From JADLHS01 sp020848635 (GTDB taxonomy: Bacteria > Verrucomicrobiota > Verrucomicrobiia > Limisphaerales > JADLHS01): a stretch of 64,000 nt of DNA. The notes under the pieces are model-generated. The model was not told the DNA's origin and did no database searches. It saw nothing but the letters and a program-made list of their open reading frames with translations. The stretch spans positions 1-64,000 of the forward strand of contig JBAOIL010000039.1 of NCBI GenBank assembly GCA_037044975.1, given 5' to 3'. The translations under genes were made by a program, and so were the position numbers. Of the stretch, positions 18,418 through 27,867 are shown piece by piece (positions within the stretch are counted from its first letter, which is position 1; every line of letters begins with the position of its first letter).

Positions 18418-18600
18418 GTGTACGTGTGCCTGTGCCACGCCGTCACCGACGCGGACGTCGATGCCTGCGTGTCCGACGGCCACGACTCGGTCGAGGCGGT
18501 CGCGGCGCGCACCGGGGCCTCGACCGGCTGCGGCACCTGCACCGAGCTGCTCTGCGCGCGCGTGGCGCTGGCCAGGCGCGCAGCGCTGGCGGCCTCCTGA
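18418..18600 (+). CDS. bfd: Bacterioferritin-associated ferredoxin-like [2Fe-2S] protein
   Basis: BFD-like domain that binds a [2Fe-2S] cluster and, in characterised systems, reduces bacterioferritin to release stored iron. GTG at 18418 gives 'VYVCLCHAVTDADVDACV', with C-x-C, and 'GASTGCGTCTELLC', with C-x2-C, the four cluster ligands, in 60 residues. A GGAGGG lies ~10 bp upstream. An in-frame GTG at 18385 would lengthen it. It lies between the iron box and bfr. Confidence 0.85.
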   Translation: MYVCLCHAVTDADVDACVSDGHDSVEAVAARTGASTGCGTCTELLCARVALARRAALAAS

Positions 18601-18618
18601 TCGGCTAGGTTGATCGCC

Positions 18619-19100
18619 ATGCAGGGAGACCCTCGCGTCATCGAGTTCCTCAACGACCAGCTCGCCGGTGAGCTCACCGCGATCAACCAGTACTTCCTGC
18701 ACGCCAAGATGCAGGAGAACTGGGGCTTCACCGCGCTCGCGGCGTACACCCGGCACGAGTCGATCGACGAGATGAAGCACGCCGACGACGATCACCGACC
18801 GGATCCTCTTCCTCGAGGGCCTGCCCAACATGTCAGCGGATGTTCCCGCTGCGCGTGGGCCAGAGCGTGCCCGAGCAGTTCGAGGCCGACCTCGCCGTCG
18901 AGCACGACGCGGTGGCCCGGCTGCGCGAGGGCATCACCTACATGCGCTCGATCGGCGACACCACGACCGCGCGGATCTTCGAGGACATCCTCGCCGACGA
19001 GGAGCGCCACATCGACTACCTCGAGACCCAGCTCGACCTGATCGCGAAGATCGGCACCGAGCTGTACCTCGCGGGCCTGATCGAGCAGCCCGAGGGCTGA
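18619..19100 (+). CDS. bfr: Bacterioferritin (two frameshifts)
   Basis: Haem-containing 24-mer iron storage protein with a ferroxidase centre. 'VIEFLNDQLAGELTAINQYF' holds the first Glu ligand, 'RHESIDEMKHAD' the E-x-x-H pair, then, past two frameshifts near 18,789 and 18,838, 'RVGQSVPEQFEADLAVEHDA', 'RIFEDILADEERHIDYLETQ' (second E-x-x-H) and the C-terminal 'KIGTELYLAGLIEQ'. The haem Met position ('GLPNM-R') is present after repair. ATG at 18619. Confidence 0.92.
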
Positions 19101-19113
19101 CCGGCCGCCCGGC

Positions 19114-20165
19114 TCAGGCCGGGCCCTCGCGCAGCAGCCGCGCCAGCGCCGCGCTCGCGTGCTCGATGCCGTCGTCGTCGACGTCGAGGTGCGTCACCGC
19201 CCGCACGAACGTCGGGCCCAGCGCCCCCACGAGCACGCCCTCGTCGCGAGCCGCGGCGGCGAAGTCCGGCAGCGCGTCCACCCCGCGGGCGAGACGTCGA
19301 GCGCGACGATGTTCGTGTCGACGTGGGCCGGGTCCAGCACGCGGTCGTCGGTCTCGGCCAGGGCGAACGCCAGCCGCAGCGCCCGGGCGTGGTCGTCGCG
19401 CCAGCCGGGCGACGTGGTGGTCCAGGGCGTGCAGGCAGCCGGCGGCGAGGATGCCGACCTGCCGCATCCCGGCGCCGTAGCGCTTGCGCCACACCCGCGC
19501 CTCGGCGATGCGGTCGGCGCGGCCCACGAGCACCGACCCGACCGGTGCGCCCAGGCCCTTGGAGAAGCAGACGCTCACGGTGTCGGCGATGGCCCCGTAC
19601 GCCGCCAGCGGCACCCCCGACGGCGACATGGGCGTGCCAGAGCCGCGCACCGTCGAGGTGCACCGCGATCCCCGCGTCGTCGGCGACCTCAGCGCACCCC
19701 CTGCAGCGCCTCGAGCGGCTGCACCGTGCCGCCGCCGAAGTTGTGGGTGTTCTCGACCGCGACGCACGTCGTCGAGACGAGGTAGGGCCCGGCGTCGGGC
19801 GCGGATGAAGCGGCCGCACGACCTCGGGGTCGACCGAGCCCGCGCGGCGCGTCGTACGTGCGGGTGGTGACGCCTGCGAGCGCGGCGTGCCCGCCCAGCT
19901 CGGCGCGCACGACGTGCGCCTGCGCGTCGGTGACGAGCTCCTGGCCCGGGCCCACGTGCAGCCGCACGCCCAGCATGTTGGCCAGCGAGCCCGTGGGCGT
20001 GAACAGGCCCGCCTCGTGGCCCAGCAGCGCGGCGACCGTGGCCTCGAGCCGGTTGACGGTCGGGTCGTCGCCGTAGACGTCGTCGCCCACGGGCGCCGCG
20101 GCCATCGCCGCCCGCATGGCCTCGGTCGGTCGGGTGACGGTGTCGCTGCGCAGGTCGACGATCAC
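19114..20165 (-). CDS. Low-specificity L-threonine aldolase family protein (frameshifts)
   Basis: PLP enzyme splitting L-threonine or allo-threonine to glycine and acetaldehyde. 'MIVDLRSDTVTRPTEAMRAA', 'GDDVYGDDPTVNRLEATVAA', 'HEAGLFTPTGSLANMLGVRL', 'CVAVENTHNFGGGTVQPLEA', 'GIAVHLDGARLW' and the PLP-lysine segment 'VCFSKGLGAPVGSVLVGRAD', then 'WRKRYGAGMRQVGILAAGCL'. About four frameshifts lie between 19,290 and 19,850. Beta-eliminating lyases share the fold, but the D-x-R-x-D-T-V-T-x-P opening favours threonine aldolase. Confidence 0.88.
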
Positions 20166-20187
20166 GGCGCGACGCTACCGCCCGGGC

Positions 20188-20767
20188 TCAGGCGCCGACG
20201 AGCACGCCCTCGTGCGCGAGCAGGGCGACCTTGACCTCGAGGCCGTAGTAGTAGCCCCCGAGCGAGCCGTCGGTGCGCACGATGCGGTGGCAGGGCACGA
20301 ACGGCGCGACCAGGTTGCGGGCGCAGGCGCTGCCCGCGGCGCGCACGGCCGCTGGGCCGCCCGGCGCGCGCGGCGAGCCCGGTGTAGGTGTCGGTCTCGC
20401 CGGCGTGCACCCCGCGCAGCGCCGTCCAGGCGGCCTGGGTGAACTCGCCTCCGGGCTGGCTCACGGGCACCCGGTCGAGCGCGTCGAGGTCGCCGGCCAC
20501 GTAGGCGGCCACCGCCTGCGCCACCGCCCCGAGCCCGTCGGGCCCGACGACGTCGATGCCGCGGTCGCGCTGGGCGTCGGTGAGCCGGCCCACGGTGTCG
20601 TCGAGGTCGCCGAAGCCGCTCGCCACGACCGTGCCGTCGGCGGGAACGGCGATGTCGCCGACGGCCACCGGGTCGACGACCACCGCGAGCGGCCCGAACG
20701 GGGTGGGCAGCACGGCGGCCCGCAGCGGCGGTGCGGACGTCGGCCCGGCGGGGGGGCGGGGGGTCAT
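20188..20767 (-). CDS. ogt: Methylated-DNA-[protein]-cysteine S-methyltransferase (frameshift)
   Basis: Suicide repair protein taking O6-alkyl groups from guanine onto its active-site Cys. The N-terminal part 'RAAVLPTPFGPLAVVVDP' and 'QAVAAYVAGDLDALDRVPVS' is in frame. After an insertion near 20,355 the active site reads 'NLVAPFVPCHRIVRTDGSLG', with P-C-H-R, then 'GLEVKVALLAHEGVLVGA'. The ATG at 20767 overlaps the alkA stop (ATGA), forming an alkylation-repair operon. Confidence 0.88.
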
Positions 20768-21376
20768 GAGGGGCTCCTCGTGGTGGGGGTCGGATGGGAC
20801 CAGAGCACCGTGGCCGCGTAGGCCCGCCACGGGCTCCAGTGCGCGGCGGCGTGGGCCGCGAGGGCCCGGGGGTCCAGGCCGCGTGCCTGGCCCGCGCGTC
20901 GCAGCACCAGGTCGGTGGCCGGGAAGGCGTCGGGGTCGCCGAGCACGCGCAGGGCGACGTACTGCGCCGTCCACTCCCCCACTCCCGGCAGGGCGCGCAG
21001 CGCCTCGAGCGCGAGCGGGCCGGTCGGCGCCCGCGCCGAGGCGCACCTCGGCCCGAGGCGACCGCCGCGGCGGCCCGGACTCAGGGTGCGGGCGCGCGCG
21101 CCGGTGAGACCGAGCGCGGTGAGCTGCTCGACGTCGACCTGCCGCGAGGACGTCGGCCGCCGGGAAGGGCGCGCAGCCCCGCGGCGACCTCGCCCTCGGC
21201 GAACGCCCCGGCCACGCGCCCGAGCAGGGTGCGCGCGGCCGCGACCGACACCTGCTGCCCCACGATCGTGCGCGCGAGCCCCTCCCAGGGGTCGGCGCTG
21301 CCGCAGACACGCGCACGCCGGGCAGCGCGGCGGCCAGCGGGGCGAGCCAGGGGTCGGCGGCCAGCACGTCGTCCAT
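20764..21376 (-). CDS. alkA: AlkA-type DNA-3-methyladenine glycosylase, truncated at scaffold join
   Basis: HhH-GPD base-excision glycosylase. From the join: 'MDDVLAADPWLAPLAAALPG', 'DPWEGLARTIVGQQVSVAAA', 'GRVAGAFAEGEVAAGLRALP', then the helix-hairpin-helix and catalytic Asp in 'VGEWTAQYVALRVLGDPDAF' and 'PATDLVLRR'. The family has a further N-terminal domain (often with an Ada half) that is absent, because the sequence changes organism 1 to 5 bp beyond the apparent ATG. The start is therefore a coincidence of the join. One or more frameshifts lie around 21,010-21,160. Confidence 0.8.
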
Positions 21377-21385
21377 ACAGCTCAG
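21374..21385. other. Scaffold join 1 (actinobacterial to Chloroflexota-like)
   Basis: On one side an alkA frame is cut at its middle; within 5 bp on the other side an HsdS C-terminus reaches its stop. Base composition, codon use and gene families all change here, and no Ns mark the gap. Confidence 0.75.
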
Positions 21386-22771
21386 ATGCCTGCCATTTCC
21401 GCCGCATCCGGCACCCGCACCGCGCCGGACATCAGCTTGGGGAGGAGGGTATCGCGTAGTTCGGCATAGCGCACCTGCTCACGTTCATTTGAATTCGACC
21501 TGAAGAGCGGTTCAAGCAATGTGGTCAAACGGCTACACCAATTGTAGTGATGGAACAAGCGCATGCAGGCTTAAAGTATGCGCTTGCTGATATTCGGCAA
21601 AGCTGATCCGCTGGAAGATTTGCCCATTGATGACTGATCCAAGTCCCTGAGACGAGCCAGTCAAGCTGCAGTAACGATACACGGCTATCGCGAAACTAGA
21701 GTGCAGAAACCACCTGGATTGACGCCACCGATCGCTGCCAGATGACAGAACACTCAGATCGGAGCGCATGATAGAGAGCTAGTACGGTGCCAATCTGCTG
21801 GAAGCCAATTTGGCTGAACCTGATTGCTTGCAAGGCCACGCTCCGAGTTGAACTCTACGCTTCGCGCTCCTAAAGGTTGCGCACCTACACCAACGACGGG
21901 AGAACCCTCGGACGCAGGAATATGCAGTGGTACATATCCCAATACGATGGTTCCTTGGCTGCTAGGCGTCCCACCACCGACAGACATGCAGCGATCTCGC
22001 TGACTGCAGCATGCTCCCACCCCTCCGGCGCCTCCCCCAACTCCGTCTCCACCAGCCGATCCGGAAACAACGCGGCGATCTCCGGCGCCAGGCCGGGCGG
22101 GGCTTCGCCGCGCAGCTTGGCGCGCACCGGGTCGAAGTCCACAAACCACGACTGAAAGAGCGCCCGCGCCATCGCCTCCAGCGTGCGGTTCATGCGCCGG
22201 TTCAGCTTCGATCTTGTCGTCCAGCGTGCCGAGGATGTGGGCGATGGCGCGTTGTTCGGGGAGGGGAGGGATGGGCAACAATGAATTCGCCGGATGATGC
22301 TCTCGTTTAGATTTGGGCATCGTTGCGCCGATAGCGTGGAATCTTGGACCACTCAACTGACTCTGGATTCGCCAGATACATCGAGACAAAAACTCAGGCG
22401 GAAATCAGATCGTTGTCCAGGTCGCAGCCGCAGACGAATTGCCCCTGTACCGCACATGAATCTCTTCTACCGGGCGCACGTAACTCGACATGCCCTGTTG
22501 CTTGAACGCCGCGCCGTAGCAAATAGGATGTCGCCAGGCCAGCAACTTGTGCCGGTCAAGCGATTGCGCCTTTTCGGGTGTTATCTTGTGGACGAAGGGA
22601 ACGATTCTGACGCGGCGATCAACGGATAGCCTCAGTCGACACAACGGGAATACCGATCCGCCTGCATCGTCGTGGGCATGTAGCTGGGAGCCAAAAGGAC
22701 CGGTTTGAACCGATGCGACTCCGAGTTCGCATCAATTCGCCGATCGAGTATTTCTGCCACTCATCAGCCAT
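21382..22771 (-). CDS. hsdS: Type I restriction enzyme specificity subunit HsdS (frameshifts)
   Basis: DNA-recognition subunit with two target-recognition domains separated by conserved helices. Start 'MADEWQKYSIGELMRTRSRI' at 22771. The first conserved spacer reads 'PIPPLPEQRAIAHILGTLDD', then 'RRMNRTLEAMARALFQSWFV' and 'DFDPVRAKLRGEAPPGLAPE'. The second C-terminal repeat ends 'AELRDTLLPKLMSGAVRVPD', stop at 21382. The recognition domains lie in at least four frames. The gene ends exactly where segment 2 begins, so a following hsdR may simply be missing. It starts 134 bp after hsdM. Confidence 0.85.
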
Positions 22772-22905
22772 AACAGCGCCCAAGAAATGAAAAGAATGTC
22801 GCACTATGAGTTGTCAATGGGATCGCCCTGCTAAGTTTCCGCAAGACTGGTCAATGATCACGCTCCAGTTCAGCACTTGCTCAAACTGCTCAAGCAATGC
22901 TGACG

Positions 22906-24498
22906 CTATAGCCGCTCCATCTTCTCCTCAAACGGCTCCCCGTCCGCCTCCACCTCCGCCGCGCCCACGTAGCGCCCCGGCGTCAGCACGTAGTCGTGGC
23001 TGCGGATCTCCGCCAGCGTGGCCGCCTTGCAGAAGCCGGGCGCGTCGGCATAGGCGCCTGCACGTCTCGCCGCGCCAGGCGTGGTAGGCGCCGGCGATCT
23101 GCTGCAAGTCGGCGTCGTCCAGGTCGCGGTGCGTGCGGTCGACCAGTCTGCCCATCTGCCGCGCATCGATAAAGAGCGTCTCGCCGCGGCGGTCGCGCAG
23201 CGCAGCCGCCGTGCCGCCGCTTGTTGCGCGCCAGGAACCACAGACAGACCGGGATCTGCGTCGTGTAGAAGAGCTGGCCGGGCAGCGCCACCATGCAGTC
23301 GACCAGGTCGGCCTCGACCAGCTTCTTGCGGATGTCGCCCTCGCCGCCCGTCTGCGTGCTCATGGAGCCGTTGGCCAGCACCACGCCCATGCATGCCGTT
23401 GGGCGCCAGGTGGTGCACCATGTGCTGGATCCACGCATAGTTGGCGTTGTTGGCCGGCGGCTGTGCCGTACTGCCAGCGCACATCGTTGACAAGCTGCGG
23501 CAGCCCCCATTCGCTCATGTTGAAAGGCGGGTTGGCCAGGATGAAATCGGCGCGCAGGTCCTTGTGCAGGTCGTTGAGAAAGCTGTCGGCGTTGTGCGCG
23601 CCGATGTTGCCGCTGATGCCGCGGATCGCCAGGTTCATGCGGCAGAGCCGCCATGTCGTCGGGTTGGACTCCTGCCCATAGATGGAGATGTCGGTGCGGT
23701 TGCCGCCGTGCGCGGCCACGAAGTTCTCCGACTGCACGAACATGCCGCCCGAGCCGCAGCACGGGTCATAGACGCGCCCGCGGTACGGCTCGATCATCTC
23801 GACCAGCAGGCGCACCACGCTCTGCGGCGTGTAGAACTGGCCGCCGCGCTTGCCCTCGGCCTCGGCAAAGCGCCCCAGGAAGTATTCGTAGACGCGGCCC
23901 AGCACATCCTTGGCGCGGCTCTCCTTGTCGCCCAGCCCGATGGAGCCGACCAGATCGATCAGTTCGCCCAGCAGCTGCTTGTTGAGCGTCGGCCGTGCGT
24001 AGTCCTTGGGCAGCACACCCTTGAGCGCCGGGTTGGCCTCCTCGATGGCGACCATCGCTTCGTCCACGATCTCGCCGATCGAAGGCTGGCGAGCGTTGGC
24101 CTGCAAGTGCGCCCACCGTGCGATCTTGGGCACCCAGAAGACATTCTCCGCCGTGTATTCGTCGCGGTCCTCCAGCACTTGAATACACGCGCCTGTCTCC
24201 TCGGCCACGATAGTAGCTGTGCCTTGGCATCGGCAAGTCCACAGAGCTGCAACTGCTCGTAGCGCTCCTGGAAAGCGTCGGAGATGTACTTGAGAAAGAC
24301 CAGGCCGAGCACGACATTCTTGTACTCGGCTGCGTCCATATGGCCGCGCAGTTTGTCGGCCGCGGTCCACAGCTTGTCTTCAAAGCCGAGGTTGGCGGTA
24401 TTGGCAGTGGGTGGCATCCGATATGCTCCAGCTTGTTTGGCTGCGGACATCATGTGATCGGTGGGCGATGTAAATGTGTCATGTGGCGCCATCAGCAT
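22906..24498 (-). CDS. hsdM: Type I restriction-modification DNA methyltransferase HsdM (frameshifts)
   Basis: N6-adenine methyltransferase subunit. N-terminal helical domain 'ANLGFEDKLWTAADKLRGHM' and 'EYKNVVLGLVFLKYISDAFQ'; SAM motif I in 'RVYDPCCGSGGMFVQSENF'; catalytic motif IV as 'DFILANPPFNMSEWG'; then 'VVLANGSMSTQTGGEGDIRK' and the C-terminal 'DYVLTPGRYVGAAEVEADGE'. Frameshifts are near 24,220, 23,465, 23,390, 23,220 and 23,060. The start could be 24,498 or 24,417. A promoter-like motif sits ~100 bp upstream. Confidence 0.9.
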
Positions 24499-24540
24499 GC
24501 AGCGAAAGGTTCGACTGATAGCGGCATGACCCTATGTACT

Positions 24541-24609
24541 GCGGCGATGGTGCAACGCCCCCGGGGCTGGCCTGGGGCGTCGCCGCGGGACGCAAGGGGA
24601 GTATAGCAC
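24541..24609 (-). promoter_or_regulatory. Repeat with embedded extended -10 motif upstream of hsdM
   Basis: A ~60-bp GC-rich block ('GGTGCAACGC' ... 'CTGGCCTGGGGC' flanked by GGCGATG / GTCGCC arms) ends in AGTATAGCA, which on the - strand is TGCTATACT, an extended -10-like hexamer 102 bp before the hsdM start. The same block recurs at 25785. Confidence 0.45.
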
Positions 24610-24662
24610 GGAACGGAACGGATCGGAATGGAACAGGGATGCACGCGGATTTGCTTTGCATC

Positions 24663-25726
24663 TCAGGTCAGAGCCGATCCGTGCCCCATCTCTGCCAGCA
24701 GCGCACGCTCGCGGTCCAACTCGGCGCGCAGTTCTTCCTCTGTGGGCAGCACCAGCTTGTATTTGCTGGCGAAGAGTTGCGCGTTCTCGTGCAGCACGGA
24801 GTAGCGCACCACCGAGGCATCTTTTTGCGCGCAGAGGATGACGCCGACCGTCGGGTTGTCGTCATCCCCACGCTTCAAGTCGTCGTACATCCGCACGTAC
24901 ATGTCCATCTGACCGATGTCCTGATGGGTCAGTTCGCCCGTCTTGAGATCGAAGAGGACAAAGCATTTCAGCAGGTAGTTGTAGAAGACCATGTCCAGGA
25001 AGAAGTCCTTGGACTCCGTGCTGATGCGCTGCTGGCGGGCGACGAAGGCAAAGCCTTTGCCCAGTTCCAGCAGGAACGCCTGCAGGTTGTCGAGCAGCGC
25101 CTGCTCCAAGTCGGCTTCCAGCAGCTTGCCGGTCTGGGGGAGGCCCAGGAACTCCAGCAGCACCGGATCGCGCACAAAGTCGCGCGGGGTTGGCGGCAAA
25201 GCGGCGAGGTTGGCCGCGGCTTCCTGCTCCACCACGCGGCGATCCTGGCTGGCGAGCAGGCGTTCGTAGTAGAGCGTGCCGATCTGCCGCTCCAGACGCG
25301 GGTGCTCCAGTTTTGTTCGGCAGTTTCCTGCATGTACCAGAGGCGAACTGCTTCACTTTCCACGCGCAACAAGGTGCGATAGTGGGTCCAGCTCAATTCA
25401 GGACGCAGCGCGTCTTGAATTGGAAAGTACAGATAGAACTGGCGCATCTTGCGCAGGTTCGAGACGTCGAAACCAGCGCCAAACTCGACTGTCAGGGACT
25501 CAGCCAGACGTGACAGCAGTTTGCTGCCATATTCTGCCCGTTCCGCACCTGCTTGCTCGAACTCGACGATCTGGCGCCCGATCTCCCAATAGGTGCGCAC
25601 CTGCACAACATCGACGGCCCGCAGCGCCTGCTGACACGCGGCCTGGATCAAGGCGCGCACTTGCCCCAGCAGGGCATCGAGCGACGCTGATAAGGAACGA
25701 TTGCCTGGCGGAAGTGGCTGCATCAT
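24663..25726 (-). CDS. DUF1016 (YhcG-type) PDDEXK nuclease domain protein (one frameshift)
   Basis: Predicted restriction-like endonuclease common in defence neighbourhoods. N-terminal helical domain: 'SASLDALLGQVRALIQAACQ', 'QVRTYWEIGRQIVEFEQAGA', 'EYGSKLLSRLAESLTVEFGA', 'GFDVSNLRKMRQFYLYFPIQ'. After a frameshift near 25,310 the nuclease half reads 'DRRVVEQEAAANLAALPPTP', 'KGFAFVARQQRISTESKDFF', 'LDMVFYNYLLKCFVLFDLKT' (D-x15-D-L-K catalytic core) and 'QMDMYVRMYDDL'. ATG at 25726 or 25723. Cleavage target unknown; the family is often near type I R-M genes, as here. Confidence 0.85.
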
Positions 25727-25784
25727 ACGCTTTGTAGCATCCGAACGTAGTGGATAGCCGGAACTGGTTGGCTGCCTGCGCCAC

Positions 25785-25853
25785 GCGGCGACGGTGCAAC
25801 GCACCCGGGTCTGGCCTGGGGCATCGCCACGCGGTGCAGCAGAAGTATAGCAT
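25785..25853 (-). promoter_or_regulatory. Second copy of the repeat plus TGCTATACT motif
   Basis: Same block as at 24541 with about 85% identity by eye, ending in AGTATAGCA 120 bp before the DUF1016 start. A degenerate left arm of the hairpin repeat ('GGAATAGAACGCAGATCACG') follows at 25866. Confidence 0.45.
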
Positions 25854-25975
25854 GGGAAGTGAGTTGGAATAGAACGCAGATCACGCGGTGGTGTTTGGAA
25901 CTTGTCGAATGGATCGGGCAGATGGATGCGGGCGAAATGTGAGCATGGGTCAAGAAGGCGGATGGCTGACTACGT

Positions 25976-26233
25976 TCATTGTTCGTCAAGGCGCGCAAGC
26001 GTAGCCATGTCTTCTTCATAGTCGGCAAGGTCATAGTGAACCGGGATCCGGCGGCTTGCCAGCAGTTGCTGGAATTCCCAGAACCCTATGCGTCCCAGTT
26101 CACGCGCCTTGCCAAAGGATATTTTGCCCTCAGCAAACAAATGGACGGCCAACTCACGTTGTATCTCAGCGGAGGTCATGCGCGCAGCATGCAACACCTC
26201 ACGCGGGATTTCGATCTGCACCATCGCCGACAT
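25976..26233 (-). CDS. UPF0175 family small protein (antitoxin-like)
   Basis: About 85 residues: 'MVQIEIPREVLHAARMTSAE', 'IQRELAVHLFAEGKISFGKA', 'RELGRIGFWEFQQLLASRRI', 'PVHYDLADYEEDMATL'. This family is usually the DNA-binding antitoxin partner of a DUF3368 PIN-like toxin. No such toxin is seen in the 250 bp downstream, so this copy looks orphaned. ATG at 26233 (MSAMVQ) or 26224. It lies between Fic and DUF1016 genes, all on the same strand. Confidence 0.8.
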   Translation of the reverse strand: MSAMVQIEIPREVLHAARMTSAEIQRELAVHLFAEGKISFGKARELGRIGFWEFQQLLASRRIPVHYDLADYEEDMATLARLDEQ

Positions 26234-26326
26234 GGTAAGTAACCTTTGTTCTTCACCCGCAATACCGAGATATGCATGCACTGGCCTCAAGTGGTGCGCT
26301 GTACGCACAAACGATATTCCTGGCCA

Positions 26327-26338
26327 AAGTATAGCATA
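26327..26338 (-). promoter_or_regulatory. TGCTATACT motif upstream of UPF0175
   Basis: AAGTATAGCATA on the + strand gives TGCTATACTT on the coding strand, about 96 bp before the UPF0175 start, without the GC-rich block seen in the other copies. Confidence 0.4.
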
Positions 26339-26372
26339 TGATAGGCGGGAAGGTATGTCTCGCAATCATGGC

Positions 26373-27470
26373 TCACTCCGCCGTTATTTCGCCGATAAAC
26401 TGCCGATATTCCGCCGATAAATGGTAGCGTCGCGACTTGCGCGCCGGGTCCGTCAGCACCAGCCACCCCGCGGCCAGCCAGTCGCCGACGAGATCGCGCA
26501 CGGTGCGGGGCGAGAGTCCCAGGGCGCGCGCCATCTCTGCTGCCGTGACACTTTCCTGGCGGCTGAAGAGGCCGAGCACGATGCCGCGCACGCCGGTCCA
26601 GCAGGCGTAGCGCCGCCGGTTCTGGTGCGGCGGGTTGCCCGACTTGCGCGCGCACCTCGCCGGCGACGCGCTGGAACAGGGTTGCCATGCCGCCAACAAA
26701 GTATTCCAGCCACGCCGTCAGATCGGCGTCAGCGCGGCCCTCGTAATAGTTGGCGTGGGGATGGGTCTGCAATGCCGCGTAGTATGCCGGCAGATCCTGG
26801 GCATAGACTTCTTCCAGGCTGTAGAAGCGTCCCAGGTCGTACCCCTGGCGATAGAGCAGCAAGGTGGCCAGGGCGCGCGCCGTGCGCCCGTTGCCGTCAT
26901 AGAAGGGATGAATTGTGACGAACTGATAGTGGGCCAGTCCCGCCACCACGGGCGCCGGCGTCTGCTCTGCTGTCGACTGTGCAATCCAGGCTGCCAGTTC
27001 TGCCATGAGCGGCGGCACGTCGACTGCTTCAGGCGGCAGGTAGACGATGGCGCCGCTGACTGCATCGCGGATGGCGTTTTGACCGTCGCGATAGGGCGTG
27101 GGGCGGGCGCGCGGCCCGGTGAAAATCAGCGCATGAAGTTTGCGGATCAATTCTTCGGTGATGGGGGTTTGCCGCGCTGCCCACTCTTCCACCTGCTGCA
27201 ACGCGCGGTAGTAGTTCTGTACCTCATGCACATCGCGCGCACGCCGGGAAAACGCCGCCCGTCGAGCACTGCGGCTTGGGCTTCGGCCAGGGTGAGGCGA
27301 TTGCCCTCGATGCGGGTGGAGAAATGGGTGGAGCGCAGCCGCGCCTGGGCGCGCAACCGCTCTGCCAGGGCCGGCGCCAGGATGGTCAATTGCACGGTCT
27401 GCCGCGCCGCTTCGATGGCCATGAGGTCACGCACGATGGTGGGTGTGAAGGTAAAACGGTGGTGCATCAT
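26373..27470 (-). CDS. Fic/DOC family protein with C-terminal winged helix (frameshifts)
   Basis: Fic proteins transfer AMP or other nucleotides onto target proteins. The N-terminal part has a class II-like inhibitory motif in 'STHFSTRIEGNRLT'. After two inserted bases near 27,235 (GGG read as GCGCG) come 'VHEVQNYYRALQQVEEWAAR' and 'PYRDGQNAIRDAVSGAIVYL', then the active site 'FVTIHPFYDGNGRTARALAT' (H-P-F-x-D-G-N-G-R-x-x-R, intact). A further frameshift near 26,645 leads to a winged-helix end: 'SRQESVTAAEMARALGLSPR', 'TVRDLVGDWLAAGWLVLTDP'. ATG at 27470. Confidence 0.88.
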
Positions 27471-27538
27471 CAGCCTTCTACGCGCAACAGGGTGTTTGAA
27501 CAGGTCTACCTCACTTCAGGCCGCAGCACGCCTTGAAG

Positions 27539-27568
27539 TCGCCGCGGGACGCAAGTGGAGTATAGCAT
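27539..27568 (-). promoter_or_regulatory. Partial repeat plus TGCTATACT motif upstream of fic
   Basis: GTCGCCGCGGGACGCAAGTG followed by GAGTATAGCATG repeats the right end of the 24541 block. The -10-like motif is about 91 bp before the fic start. Confidence 0.45.
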
Positions 27569-27582
27569 GTGGATGGCAGTTG

Positions 27583-27672
27583 GAATAGAACGCGGATGAC
27601 GCGGATTCGGCGGATGCACGCGGAATCCCATGCAATCCTGTGGCTCGAATCCGCGTCATCCGCGGTCTATTC
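27583..27672. repeat. Hairpin repeat copy A (degenerate)
   Basis: Left end GAATAGAACGCGGATGACGC, right end ATCCGCGTCATCCGCGGTCT, with arms built from short GCGGAT units. It lies in the 400-bp gap between the divergent fic and spermidine-synthase-like genes. The gap also holds a 20-bp perfect palindrome (27738-27757, core CGCCATGGCG) and a solitary right arm at 27792-27836. Confidence 0.8.
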
Positions 27673-27791
27673 CTACACCCGCCAAGTTTGCCCGTTAGCC
27701 GCGCAGAATCTATACTCCCAGAGTTTGGGCGCGGAGCGGACACGCCATGGCGTGTCCCTACGACCCTGCCCGTGGCGCAAAGCGCGGAGAA

Positions 27792-27836
27792 AAATCCGCG
27801 CAAATCCGCCCAATCCGCCTAATCCGCGGTCTATTC
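27792..27836. repeat. Hairpin repeat, right arm only
   Basis: AATCCGC units repeated four times and ending GGTCTATTCC. No matching left arm is adjacent; its partner may be the left arm at 27583. Confidence 0.65.
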
Positions 27837-27867
27837 CAATCAACTTGACCGAAGGACTCACGTTCTC

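Noticed and set aside
20764..21376. alkA start at 21376 as a genuine short glycosylase
   Set aside because: The family has an additional N-terminal domain and the ATG is 1-5 bp from the scaffold join, so it is a truncation.
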